64,000 nt of DNA. Source: Kudoa neothunni. Lineage: Eukaryota; Cnidaria. Numbering within the stretch: the stretch's first letter is position 1; each line of letters begins with the position of its first letter. Positions 36,853 through 49,930 of the stretch are shown here, piece after piece. The notes beneath the pieces were generated by a model. That model saw only the letters and a list, made by a program, of their open reading frames with translations, was not told the origin of the DNA and ran no database searches. The DNA is taken from NCBI GenBank assembly GCA_964304625.1, contig OZ199839.1:10044001-10108000 (forward strand), read 5' to 3'. The position numbers and the translations under genes were made by a program.

Positions 36853-37610
36853 TATCTTTAGTCAGTTAATATCAATGGTGCCAAAATTTACAGTTGTGTA
36901 AAATATCGTGATCCATATTAAAAACTAGAACAATAATTATTAATTATTAAGCTACAATAAAAAATTATAATACGATATTTTCTAAATAAATCCGATATAA
37001 CATTTTTGTAATATTATGTATTAATATCCAGATAATTTCGTTTTTCAATCAATCAGGAAATGATAGATAATTATTTTATTTTTATTTAATATAATAATAA
37101 TATACCTTTGATTATTAAATAAAATGTTAAATTTATCGCCAAATTATTCATCTGAATAGTTCGGACACTTTTATATCTTCGATTAACCCAAATAATATTT
37201 TGTTATCTGTAAACTAAATATAAATAATTTAAATTGTCTTTATAATCGAATTTCCCGAAATAATTGTACAAAAAATTTATCAAACGACATAATTAAATTA
37301 TCAACAATTTATTTATACGGTTTCTTAATTGAAGTCTGCATTTATTCTAGTTTTAACTCAAATTCGTGCTTTAACGTTTAATCCTTTTCAAGTAATTAAA
37401 TTACTAATTTTTATTTGGGAATGGTTATATTTTACATATATATATATATATATAGTAGGTAATCAATTTCACACATATTTTAAAAACCTATTTAATTAAA
37501 ATATTGATTAGCCTTTGCTTATATAATATGTATCTAATAAACTTTTAATCTAAATTTATATAAAAATTATTGGAAAAAATTGCTAAATAATGTAATTAAA
37601 AGTCACCTGA
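36853..37610. other. AT-rich spacer
   Basis: No gene seen; a TA microsatellite lies at about 37436-37456. Confidence 0.4.
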
Positions 37611-38261
37611 TTGACCAATTTCGCGCACTTTTTTCGGTTACATTTTGTTTATTATTTAGTTAAGTCATTATTTAATGCCAAAAAAATCCCAAAACTATAT
37701 CTATTGCCGTAAAGTACAATATTACTTATTATTATGAAATTCTCCAATCGGATGACCCAAAACCTGCCACTATATCACGTTTTGAAATATCTATTATCTC
37801 GACTCCTAATGATATTTTAGAGATGAAAAATAAAATAATCAAAACTTATTAAGCTTTTTTGAATCTAAAAATAGAAATCATTTGCATGCAGTACAATTTA
37901 ATTCTGTTGATGAAGATGTATATGAGTGGATTGAGTGGACACCAAGCAAAAAGATTGTAGTAAGCGTCGTCAGGATAATTATCATGAGAAATTAACTAGG
38001 CAAAGAAAAGGGTTTACCTCCATGTGCAATTCGTGGAGGGTTTCGCAGTAAAAAGAATAAAACATTTAAAAATAAAATTTTACCAATTTAACTGCTAGTG
38101 CTACGTCTGAAACTATTTCAGAATGGATCAATTTTAATCTGAACATTTTCCAGAAGATACACTGAAAATTTTATTTACAATGTACACGAAATTGCCTTAT
38201 TCTAACAATAGCAACAACGGGGTTATTTCAAAAACTTCTAAAAAGTAGTATTTTGCTGTTA
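37611..38261 (+). mobile_element. Pogo/Tigger-like remnant, interrupted by a Tc1/mariner element
   Basis: Begins with a terminal-like motif (ATTGACCAATTTCGCGCACT at 37612). Forward frames give FNSVDEDVYEWIEW near 37915, like the (V/L)DE.V.EW block before the CENP-B-type second helix-turn-helix, and ENFIYNVHEIALF near 38168, like YNADETGLF of Tigger/jerky catalytic domains. Several stops and frame changes. The right part is not recognised; the Tc1-type element inserted at 38262 may have split it. Confidence 0.4.
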
Positions 38262-39632
38262 TAGGGTTTCCCGATCTAATTCGGCATTTTTGCAATCGAT
38301 TGCGACACCTTTGCAATTAAACACATTCTATGAATAACACGCAAAAAAAAGTACACTTTAATACTCAAATCCATAATTATTATCATCACTGTTATTTATT
38401 CTAATATTACCTCTCTTCGAGAAGACCTTGTGATATAGCCAAGCATTTTTCGATAGAACCCATCATAATGTGTATGTGTTATTTCGTCGAAACATTCAAC
38501 AATAGCTAATTTCAGCTATTTCTCGTCTTTACACTATCTCCTTATTATTAAGTTTTTCTAGACAGAAAAAACGTTCTCAATAGGGTTGAAAAAGAGTGAA
38601 TATGGAGGCAGGTATTTTACGGCCAAATTTTCTGCATCAATTATGTCCTGAAGACCCCTATAGTGATTGATTTTTGCGTTATCCACAATAAATATTGGAT
38701 CAAGGATCCCATTATTAAAACAGCTAGTTTTAAGCTCCAACAAGCAAGCAAGCTTTAAAGTCTTCGCCGGTTACGGCCTTATCATGTATTTTATTATAAA
38801 TCACTTGATTGTTATTGACTGCAGCAACCACAGAAATGTTCCTACTTCTAGCGACCGACACAAAACAATACGCTGACTTGCCTCTCAATGCACGTCCTCT
38901 CTTGGGTCGGGTAACTACAGAAAATCCCTCTTTGTCCAAAAATTAGAGGCTTTCATGCATTGACGTGATTTCTAGTTCCCCCAAAAATTTCCGCATATTG
39001 GAACCGCTTTTCTATTGTTGTAGAACAATTCCTACTTTCATGAATACTTACAACAGATTTGAGAGTGTAATGGAACTCTCCGATTACCCTACCGAATGTA
39101 CTAAGGGATACGATAACTCCAAATTCGTCGTGGGGCTTTTGTTTTAGTTCTTTTAAAGGTATTAATGAATTTTCATCAATCCAACTGATTATTTTTTCCT
39201 TTTGATCAATTGAAAGAAGTAATCGTTTGTCTACATCTCTAGGTTTTGTAGCAAGAGTGCCGGTGCTTCTAATTTAGACAATATAGACCAAACTGTGAAT
39301 CTCGGTAACCTCAATTTCGAAGCGATATAATTATAAATTTTTCCATCTAAGAAAAAATGGTACATCTGCTCCCTTAAATCGGCTGAGATGATTTTTCTTT
39401 GTTTTCTTTTAGGTTGCATATTTGATGCCGATCTAGCCGAATCAAATTGCTCTGAAACCATACACTCTGAGACACTTGAAACCTTGCACATATTTAAATT
39501 CAAGTAGATTAACAAAAACCTGTTCAAAATCAATGCGTAGCGTTAAACGAAAATGCGCGTTGAAAACAATATCTTGATTGCATAAGTGCTGAGTTTGATT
39601 GCAAAAGTACCGAGATAGATTGGGAAACTCTA
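38262..39632 (-). mobile_element. Tc1/mariner-type (DDE_3) transposon with about 60-base inverted repeats
   Basis: TA dinucleotides at 38262-38263 and 39631-39632 flank inverted repeats that start GGGTTTCCCGATCTAATTCG (left) and GAGTTTCCCAATCTATCTCG (right, reverse strand) and remain similar for about 60 bases, each with TTTTGCAATC and a second GCAATYAA word. The reverse strand encodes the transposase: helix-turn-helix at 39420-39231 (RKIISADLREQMYHFF, KIYNYIASKLRLPRFTVWS), linker 39230-38960, then the catalytic domain with LDKEGFSVVTRPKRGRALRG, RSRNISVVAAVNNN, FIVDNAKIN and LPPYSLFFNPIENVFS. The usual first Asp-Glu pair (DE.GF) reads DKEGF here. A few stops and frame changes make it inactive, but ends and core are better kept than in other elements here. 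Confidence 0.9.
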
Positions 39633-42600
39633 TATTTTTTTGAGTTTAAATATCTTTTAAAAATAAATATAAAGTTAACTGGCATTTTAAACGCAATTTG
39701 ATCATTATTAAATGTAAATTTTTTCTAAAATAATTGCACACGCGAGTACGTGAATTTGGACGTGACCGATTTGACGCACTTTTTTCTTGGTCCGAGGGGA
39801 ATACGTGAAATTGGATTCTCCATGCATTCATTATTCAAAAACTTCTAACATATTTTTAGAAAAGGTTATCATTATTTTATTTAAAACACATAATTTGCGA
39901 TTAAAGTTAGTTGCCATAGAGAAATGACTTGGTGGGTCTATACAGGTTATAAAAAAATAAGATATTGATATAGTTTTTAAATAATTTAATTTTTGTTATA
40001 AAAATTTAAGGTAAAAAGTCATATTCTGTTTAAATTCCAATTATGTTCCAATCTCCAATTTATCATGTTACTTGAATAAAATATAAAATTGAAATTATTT
40101 TATTTTTTGAACATGTTTTATCCATTTTCATGATTACCAAAATTTTCTAATTTAAAAACTGATAAAACCATCAAAAGTATTCACAAGACTGGATTAATTA
40201 ATTTCATAGTAAATTAAAGTATCTAAACACTTAACTTTTTCCGACTTCAGATTTTAATCGTCAATCAAATAATTACTAGATACTTTTTACCCCAAAATGG
40301 ATTCAATATGATATGAAAACTGTGTAGAATTATGATTTATTCATCTTAACGATAGTTTTAGGATCTGATTTGATAAGTGCTACAGAAAAAAAGCAGTCTA
40401 TTCTCATTAAGTGTTATTCGGTTATTCAATAAGAAATTAATAGTTTATTCTATCAATCTGATATTATTACAAGGTTTCAATTAATTTGAGAACAAATGGT
40501 TAAAAAAGTATTCCGAAACAGTAGGATAATGTGTTTATTTTTAAATAAGAGACGTTTTTTGAGAAATCCAACTGACTGTTAATCATTACTGTACATTTCC
40601 AACTCCAACCAACACAGTTATATCATCGATTGAAACAAAATTTTTTAATTACGTTGGTTTTTCGAATTGAATGCTTCGTTTTTAAAGAAGAGCAGATAAA
40701 TTTATTTAAATGTCTAAAAATCGTGCTAAAATAATGAAATTATAATTTGCCGCTTAAAAACGTTAATTTAAAATTAGATTAAGTTTCTGCATGAAATCAT
40801 CCGAAAAGTGTAATATTTGACATTATTTTTTATACATTAAAATCTGTATTTTTATACCTTCCGTGTCTGATAAATTTTAGACGCATATATTCAATTTTAT
40901 ATCTCAATGATGTTATTTATTTTGAGAAAAAAACAAAAGTAAAGAGTTGTAATACATCCGGTTACTGTATGGTTTTTAAATCGTTTTGTTTATGCATTAT
41001 TTAGATTACTCATTCAAAGTCATCTAGTGTTATTAATTTTTAAAATAAGTTTAAAAATTATAATAAACTTATTTATACCATTCTATTTATATTTAGGCAT
41101 AAGTATATTCATTGTTTGATTAACGAAATTGGCTAATGTTCAAAAAAAGCAACAAACTTAAAAACATCTCATGGAAAAATAAATGTTTAAGTTTTTAACT
41201 TACTATTAAAATACTTTGTCTATTGTAATTTTTTCATTTAAAAAACATTTGACTCTAAAATCCCTATCACACACTACCCAACAAAGTTGGGATTTCTTTC
41301 TAGTATATATTTAATATTTTATCCCGGTGTCTTTAAAAACTTAAGCGAGACCTAATTTACCTCTGATAAAAATATATTTATGGAACTTTTAAAGCTATAA
41401 AAAAATTATTTTATTTTTCATTGAAAATATCAAAAGTTATAAATCATTTTAAATAATGATTTTATAGAATTTATCATTGTTAAGCGGATTACACAGCATC
41501 GAAAATCCAATTAAAATACGTCTATTTTAGAATAATGGTCGTTTGAAGTTTACATTTAACCTTATATACGAAAACCATAAGTGAATTTATATTTATCATA
41601 AGTTTATATAAAGTAAATGTGCCTTTGAGATTGCTCAAATGAACTTATTAATTTTTAATACGAAGATAATTAATCCGATTGATCAAAATTATCTTAAATT
41701 TTCACCTAGCTAGATAGATTTTGGTATTTTCTATGATGTTTATAAAATAATTTCAATTCTGTCTATTAAATTCGCTGAATATATAGACAAATTAATAAAT
41801 TAAATTCTTCCCTCTATATATTAAAACTTTTTTAGGATATTTTTAATCCTTTCATTCCCTGCTCCACATTTTTTGTTTACAGCCTTAAGATACTATATCG
41901 CATATAAATGTTTATTCGTAATGATTTAAAAAGTTAAAATTCTCAATAAATTTATTATCAGCTATTATCATCTAATTAAAGAAAAAACTGAAAATTAAAT
42001 ATAAATACTAGTCCTATGAGTCATAATCTCGAAATAATTTCACGGTGTCACAAAATGCATTAAACATGTATTTTGTATCTTATTTGTTAACAACGGCTTA
42101 TTATAATCAGTATATTCTTATATCGATCAATTTTTTGTGCATACGCACCAAGTTGGATCCAACTTTCATTTCCAAAACTATTCCGTATCTATAAATATAT
42201 TAAGCTGGAGTTTTTAAAAGGTGCTTCAAGAAACTGAATTCTAGTATATATATATATATATATATATTTATATTCATGTTGTAGATTCATTTTATAATTA
42301 CAAATAATGATGGTAGTTTTGTATCAAATAATTCCCAACTATAATCCATGTATAACTGCAGTGATTAGGGGCGCGCGAACCTAAATATTAGATAATATCT
42401 GTTGTGACTTTAAGTTGCAGTTCTCTAAGCGTATTGAATCTTTACAAAACTTTTTTAAATTAATTTCTTCAATTTTCCAAGTATATATATAAATACTTGG
42501 AAACTATGGCAACTATTATTTTAAACAAAGTGTTAAATAGAATAAATTACGATACTTCGTAAAAATGGAGTTGATTGTTTAAAACGTGGTTACTTCAAGT

Positions 42601-43154
42601 TTTTGGCTGCGTTGACTAGTGTTATAACTCTAACATTATCTTTCATTTTTTTAACAGATTGAAATCAATATAACATTTTCTCTCTTGTTCATTTAAATTT
42701 TCAATGAATAAGAGAAATGAAAGGTTTAAAAGCAGAAAATGTTCACTCCCTGAAAAAGTTGGAAACTTTATGCTAGTTAAATACAAAAAATACATTAATT
42801 CGATGTGACTCAGATATTACATGTTTTAAGTCAATGTAATAACAAAATATTCCTTTTTCTGACCTTATTTATTTTTATTTAAGATTAGGTCACAAGGAGT
42901 CAACTCAATATGTAATTGAAAACTATCATTTAAATTGGAACAAATTATAATATACCCAGTAAGTAGTCAGATTATCAAACAAAAAAAACTAAGAATAACT
43001 AAACTAAGAAAAGTTCGTAATATAACGACGGTATGGTAAGGTAAGGATATGGAAAAGGAAAAAGGACGAAACTTTAACGATGGAAATAGGAGGGGATGGT
43101 ATGAAAAGATTTTATGTAGATGATACCATATTTCGAATATTTGGGATGAAGTTC
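39633..43154. other. AT-rich spacer
   Basis: Holds a copy of the terminal-like motif at about 39759-39785 (GTGACCGATTTGACGCACTT), in the same orientation as that at 37613, and a TA microsatellite at about 42244-42270. No gene was recognised in the remaining 3 kb. Confidence 0.45.
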
Positions 43155-46100
43155 TTATATGAATTCTCCTTCCGATTGTTGCCATTGTTTGAAGATCGAA
43201 CATCGATTGTAATCAGGGTTGGACTCTGCTTCAAGCATTTTTATGAGTAGGCTGTCGTCGCTGTAGTCGAATCCATATACACCCTCGGAGGGAATAAGTC
43301 GGATATGGTTGTTTATTTCGTTTTGATGGATGATGCCGTTGGCCAAATAACCAGTAGAATTTTTGATTGAAGAGACAATTTGACACTTTGGGCAACCTAA
43401 AAGTATAGATGCTTATTAATCATTGTCATGCATATTGGAATAACAACATTCAAAGTAGTCAATTTTCTTGGCGTCTCTTCTTGGTTTTCGCGCGTCATTA
43501 CCCCGTCTCTCCCCGTAAGCGTATTTGTTATAATGTTTCTTCATTTCGTTAATCTTAATCAAAAAAGATTCAAACAAATAAGATTTAGCATCAAATTACT
43601 TCAGAAAATGTGTACGCTGTCCTCGAGCTGAATCGCAGAATGCTAACAGGGCCGCAAATAGACCTCGAATTGGATGGAGAAGTGGGATTATAACCATTTA
43701 AGGTGACACACAGTTTAACTATATACTTTTCAGATGATTTTAGTAACACCTAAAAATTAAGACAACATCAACAAAAATCAGAAATAAATATGTTATTGTT
43801 TCTGCTGTAAGTTTTGTCACCATTTTTGGATTCTCTGTGAGTTGTTCATTGTTTGTGAGTTTAATTTCACTAAAAGAAATAGAATCTTCCATCCATTTTG
43901 ATCCTTTCTGCTCGCCCAATCTATGTTTGTATTCAACACAACGTGCCGAATCATCTTCAATGATGAATTCCTCGGTGTTTTCATCCTTCACAACTCTGCA
44001 GAATTTCAAGGAAAACCTGTATGTGGTGTTTGGTTGGAGGTTTTTAGGCGTGAAATCAATTCTAGGGAATATATTCCTATATAGGAGTTTATTGTTGTTT
44101 TTTCGTCAATTTAACATCTCTAAAAATTTATGCATATACCTTCCACTTCTATTCACTTTCTGTTCATTCCCATATGCCAAGAAAGAAACAAAATTTTCAA
44201 CATCCTTGATTTGGAATAGAAGATGTTGAATGAAGAAATAGGAACAATCGATTTTTCCCAACTGGCGCAACAGCGATTTCTTATTAAATGAATCTGGCAA
44301 ATGTTCTATATGAATATCTAACAAATAGGTGTAAATATTTACGTATTAATAATAAACTTACTTGGCAACATATAATGTCGGACGTAATATCCATATATTC
44401 TCATTCCAGCCAACCATTCCTGCGCCAATAAGGGGTCATCTAAACATAGACCACCGTTTTTTTGAAAAAACTACTCTATTATATACTTGGTTGAATAACT
44501 GACATAAAACCATTTTTCCAAACATGTGTATTGTTGGTTAATTGTTTGATAGGCGATACACGTAAGAAAGGTTCGTGCCTTGTAGCAATTTCCCTTAATG
44601 TTTTTCCGCAGCTAATTATTTGTTGAACATTTTTCCTTCGGATAGTTCCATTTCTCCGTTTCGGAGGAGTCTTCGCTCTCCTTGGGCTACGCGAGTTAAC
44701 GCCTATGTTGGCTTCGGGAATTGAATTAACATAGCTGTTTGGTTCACTAGGTTGTTGTTGCTGATGACAATGAGTTACACCATTTATGTGGCATGTATTT
44801 CTCATGCGGGTTTCGAGACTGTCTGTATTATTGCCAAGGAAGAGGATTTGGCCCACACCGGTGTGTGACGCAGTGAGGGTTGAGTTCGACAAGCCTTGTT
44901 TGTTGATTGTCGTTTTCTGATGTTGTTGCCTCTTGTTATAGTATCCATTATCCTGGCTCATGGAATATTGTAAATCATCTCCATTTATATTTTGAAAATT
45001 TACTAATAAAAAGTGAATATGTTTGATATCACGTATCTTATTACGTTGATCTATTAAATCCGTTTTAACGACTTCGGTCACAGTAGTAAAATCTCTACTG
45101 GCTAATTGACTACCGTTTTCTGGGGGGTTAGTTTGTAAAATTGTTTTTGTATCTCTGTATATACATTAAGTTATAATCAACATTAAAAATAATTATTTAA
45201 TTTTTACGTGTGGATTTGACTAGCAGGCGCCGAAAACAATGAATCATCAGTTGTTGAAAATCCATTTAACCCTTTATTGTTATCACAATGTAGTTGAGTG
45301 TTTGAATGGCCCATTGCTAGCTTAGTATGATCTATATCACAGATTTTAAATATAAGAATATATGTACAATAGAAATACCTTGAGCGTAACTTTGATCGGA
45401 AAGGTTATTCGTCGTACATGTAGGGGGAAGCTGACTGACTTTATTGATCAGTTGAAGTGGCTTAGTGTCATTTAATATGGATGCTAACTGGCGTACACTT
45501 TCATTTAGGCTAACTGGAGGTCGATTGCTTTGGTAATACTCAATCAAATTTCTCATATTATTGGTTGGATTTGCATCCAGAGAAAAAGCAGAATTGTTGG
45601 TGGTATTAATGTTTCTTGGGTTACAATTTTGTTGAGAGTACACTAATTGATGCTCTTGTGGAAGTGGACCGTTGTTTTTTGATTCCACTATTGAAGCGGG
45701 AAAGAATGCAGGGTAGAGAGATTGGTTACGAATACGGCTGAAATTGTTATCGAATTGAGTTACAGGAATACCAAAGTTGGTTGAGGAGAGTGTGCAAGAC
45801 CAGTCTGGGTAAGATGGCACAGAAGTGTTCTGTTGGGATTGGATCTGATAGTGATTGAAATCTAGCTCTGGAAATTGGCTCACTGTTTGGGGAAAAGAAT
45901 TTTGGATATGCTCTTGTTGTGGGTAGAGGTTACCGTTATAATTGTAACTATTTGGAAACGTAGCATTGTTGATGACGTGGAGATTGTTTATTTGCCCAAA
46001 GTTTGGGTTTGGTGGCAAGAGCTGGTGGTCATATGAGGTGCGGAAATTTGGAGCCAAATTTATCCCGCGAATCGGATAAGCAGTCGTTAGATTATGGGGT

Positions 46101-46284
46101 ATAACTGTCTGATTGTCATAGATACTTCCAATCATTGGATTCGACTTGTATCCGTTCACGCTAGCATCATTACCAGGTAGATAATACCCATTATTGACTC
46201 CATTGACAGCGGAATTGTTGCCCAGTGTTTGCTGGTTACTTGTGTATGGAACTATATTATTCATTGGTACCGACCGATTCTGCA
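43155..46284 (-). CDS. Divergent T-box-like transcription factor with Asn/Gln-rich N-terminus
   Basis: Model: 46284-45379, 45316-45208, 45154 to about 44487 (perhaps with an extra intron near 45030), 44439-44362, 44317-44116, 44076-43821, 43749 to about 43612, then about 43565-43480 and 43402-43155. The first 300 residues are rich in Asn, Gln, Ser and Pro, as in activation or disordered regions; a basic stretch follows (RSPRRAKTPPKRRNGTIRRK, a likely nuclear signal). The later exons resemble a T-box: ENFVSFLAYGNEQKVNRSGR (compare LW..F...GTEMIITK.GRRM), then NIFPRIDFTPKNLQPNTTYR, then GSKWMEDSISFSEIKLTNN (compare HWM...VSF.K.KLTN), SSEKYIVKLCV and RTAYTFSEINEMKKHYNKYA (compare TAYQNEEIT.LKI..NPFA). 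The strict Pro-Phe-Ala-Lys end of the box is not conserved. No closer subfamily can be named. Confidence 0.65.
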
Positions 46285-47563
46285 TTTTCGAAGTTTTAAA
46301 TCCTTCACACCTCAAACAAAACAAAATAACCTAATCTAATTGAGGTAATCAGTAAATTTGCCACATTTTGAAAATCCGCCGCTTGTCACCCATTTAGCTC
46401 TCTCCATAATTGGCTGAACAATAAACATAGAAGCAAAACAATGTTCTAGGAGTTACAAAAAGTTGAAAACCAATAAAATTCTGTTGTTAACTTCTTAAAC
46501 CTTCCATCATAACATCCTTATAATGATGATTAGGCACCAAAATTTAATTAATAAATTAATATAGTTATTCCAAACCCAAAAGCATAAGAATAACTAAGAT
46601 GGTGGTTAGACTAACATACGCCTAATCAAAAGAAGTTTTCACCAAATTGCCACTAAATTTTGAGGTGTTGAAAGCCCATATAAGGAGGTTACATCATCGG
46701 ATTAAATTCAAGAGTCCATTTAGGTTTAATCTCTTGTTTTACCACCAAATTAGATCAGCTCGCAAAACAAACTACTAATAATTTAAGTTTAGACCAATAA
46801 TGTAATATACGTGGGTTCCCCTTCGAATTCTCTTCGACTGATTGTAAACTACAATATTTGACTTGTATAGCGAATAAGTGGTTAAAAATATTTTGTTATC
46901 ACCTTATTATTTGCTGGTAATTTCATGAATCTAATATCGTAAGGCAAACAAACTATTGTATATATCCTTGTGTTTAATTGCAGATAGCGCTGTAAAGCAG
47001 GCTTTATAGTAAACATAATTATGTTATTTCCATTTCTTGGAGAAGAGCCATTATAAATAGTAAATAATAAATAATGATCTAATTTTGAGTTTCTGTCAAC
47101 CTGTCAATGAAAATTAATGGAAGTCAACTGGCTCGAATGTGACGCCGGCGGATTCTAATCCAAAAAGTATCTTAGACATCCAACTAACTTGTTTGGATTT
47201 TGGTTCTGTTGGAGATTAATAGCTACAAAATCTTTTACTCTTAAACAATAAATACTTTGATAGATTCTATAATTGCTACGTTTTCATCAAAATCCTTGAT
47301 AACTTTTTATCCATTTAAAAACTTTGTTTGTCCAAGCGGCGTATGTTTAGATTTAATAAGCTTACGTTCGCCAATTTTGAATTTGCGGAGCGTAATAAAT
47401 TAATAAAACTATCAAAAATGAAATTAATAGCAATTATATTCAAAGTGGAACATTATGCGTTTAAACTTCCTCACTTTTGTTTATTGATGTTTATTACACA
47501 ATTGTTAGGGCAAGGCAGCATCAATGATTGTCTCATTAATCTCTTAGTAGACACATCTATCAA

Positions 47564-47602
<39 letters not shown>

Positions 47603-47642
47603 TGATGTATCTCTAGGCCATTCGAAAAACATTCTATACGTT

Positions 47643-47677
<35 letters not shown>

Positions 47678-49930
47678 ATGCAATTTTAGACGTTTATTTC
47701 AATAAAAATTAACGTCTATAACTAAACATAGAGCTTTTCGATGCTTCTATGCATGCAAAATATATGTCGATCTGCGCAAAAAGCACAAATTAACATTACA
47801 TAGAATATAATTGTAATTTAATTATAACATCAAGATGTCCTCACTATAGGCAGAACATGGCTAATCTCAGAACAACTTTTTATTACTGAGACTGGAGACA
47901 CGACAAGTATAAAAATCCATAAAAATTGTCACCATTACTGTTTGAGATATTAATTTAATTTCATAAAAAAATTAAAATCCCCTCAAGATTTGCTTTTTTC
48001 TTCAGTTCCCAAGAAATGTGTAACATCATAAGATATTATTGAATTTATATTTTAGTTTATCACAACATATCCATATTATTCATTATTTGAAATAACGTAT
48101 TCTATCGGAGACATCCAATAATATAATATTAATGTTTCAATGAAACAACAATGTGCTTTATATATTATATCCCTATCATCAAATAGTCACGATACAAGAT
48201 AATTTTTAAGGAGAAAATTATATCAGACTTATTATTTTTAAACCTACAATAAACAAAATTAGAGAATTGGCAGTTGTACGTTAATTTATTTCTTTCGATA
48301 AATTTAGAAAATATATAAATTGAACACCGATTTCAACGGATTAAACTATAATAAAGAAAAAAAATCTTTAAGAAATTTTATTATTAAATCAACTTCTTTA
48401 AATCTCAATTTTTTTAGTAACTATGCTACTCAGGAAATCTCTCATCACTTACGAATAAGTCAATACAACATGAATACAATCACATAAGTTATAACTTTTT
48501 GAATTATTAATTCTTGGTGTTGAGTAACGTGACCAACCGCACGATATCCGTCAAAAAACCGTAAACGATTTCAAGGGAACCAGAATTATCAGGGGGCCTA
48601 CTCCGATTGCCAATAAGTGAGTAATACGGTTAACCACAAAACGGTACAACTCAAACCTGAGTAAAATTCACACAGAAATACCCAGAGGTGAATGTAAAAC
48701 TGTTCGACAATCGGGTGTAGGGTCCGCCTCACAGATGCGTTATTTGGCCCAGCATTGAATCGGTTTTTGGCACCCTTCACCACATATAACGTTACTTTTT
48801 ACTAACATTAGCATTCTCTTTTTTTGAGTCTTCTTCATATGTTTCTTTTTGCCGCATGCATTCGAGGATACAACACTTGGCAATTCTATTGGATCATTCA
48901 TATGAGATTTTCTAAAGTGGGAAATAAACATTGTTTGGGCTGTCTAATTTGTAGCGAAAATCGATGAGAGTTTCATACAGAAAAATCGCACAGTTTTGGA
49001 AAAACTTGATTAATAGTTTTTTGACTGAACGATGAATCAGGCAAGCGAAACAAACATTCAAATAATATCCTTATACAGAAAAGGAATATATTTTATGTGA
49101 AAAAATCTCTTGATACTATTGATAAACCATTTTTTCAACTAAGTTTTAATCTTTCCGAGCGATCAATATATCGCTTGGAATAAAAACCTAATTACATCAG
49201 GTTAAAATAATGGTGTCCAACATAAACGTCAGTCTTCTTTAGTTTGATATGTCCTTGAAGTAAACGAAAACGTTAAATGTTGGTTCATTTTTGAATCATA
49301 GGCCCCATCGATTATTAATAAGTATCCAACATTTCATAATATATTGACTAAACACGTCACATTTTTTCCAACAATGTATGTATGTGCTTATCAACAAAAG
49401 TTTTAACATTAGGAAGCGAACGCGCTGTAGGACTATTATATTTTTAGGAAAAACGTCTACGTATTTTGTAAATATCTATTGATTAAATGGTAATTTATCA
49501 CACCCCTAGTTGAAACAAGATAAATATTTATTTTCGTATTTTTATGATCTCTAAATAACAAAAGGAGGCTGGAGAAATGTGTTTCAACCTTTCTTTCACT
49601 GAACAATGCTTCAATAATGCAATATGTTTCTGCACATAGTTTTGTTTTGTAGGTAATTTGAACTTTCTGCATTTGTAAACAAATTCATTTTAAGAAAATT
49701 CCAAATTAGCTCATTCCTCAACATAATTTTCTAAATCAATCTTATTAACGCGCCATTTCTAAATCACCACAAAAAATAAACGTCGAACAACTCAAATAAA
49801 GTAAGAAAGTCATAAAATCATGAAATCGGCGGCTTGAAACGATCGAATTTGATTAAAATGGAAAATTACACGCCATAATAAGTACTCATTATATCTTTTT
49901 TTAGTTATATTTTCTTTAAGTTGTACAGTA
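46285..49930. other. Intergenic region with TA microsatellites
   Basis: Two long TA runs (about 47564-47600 and 47646-47673) create an artefactual frame. A word like the dispersed terminal motif (GTGACCAACCGCACGATATC) lies near 48529. Reverse frames at 48931-48598 (KKKHMKKTQKKRMLMLVK, CGEGCQKPIQCWAK) and 49672-49457 look like decayed coding DNA, possibly transposon, but no family could be named. Confidence 0.4.
47564..47673. repeat. Paired TA microsatellites
   Basis: Two runs of alternating T and A, each about 28-36 bases, separated by about 45 bases of unique sequence. Confidence 0.9.

Noticed and set aside
43837-44229. Forward 130-codon frame
   Set aside because: Antisense shadow of the T-box exons.
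47328-47705. 125-codon forward frame
   Set aside because: Much of it is YIYIYI created by TA microsatellites; no protein character outside the repeats.
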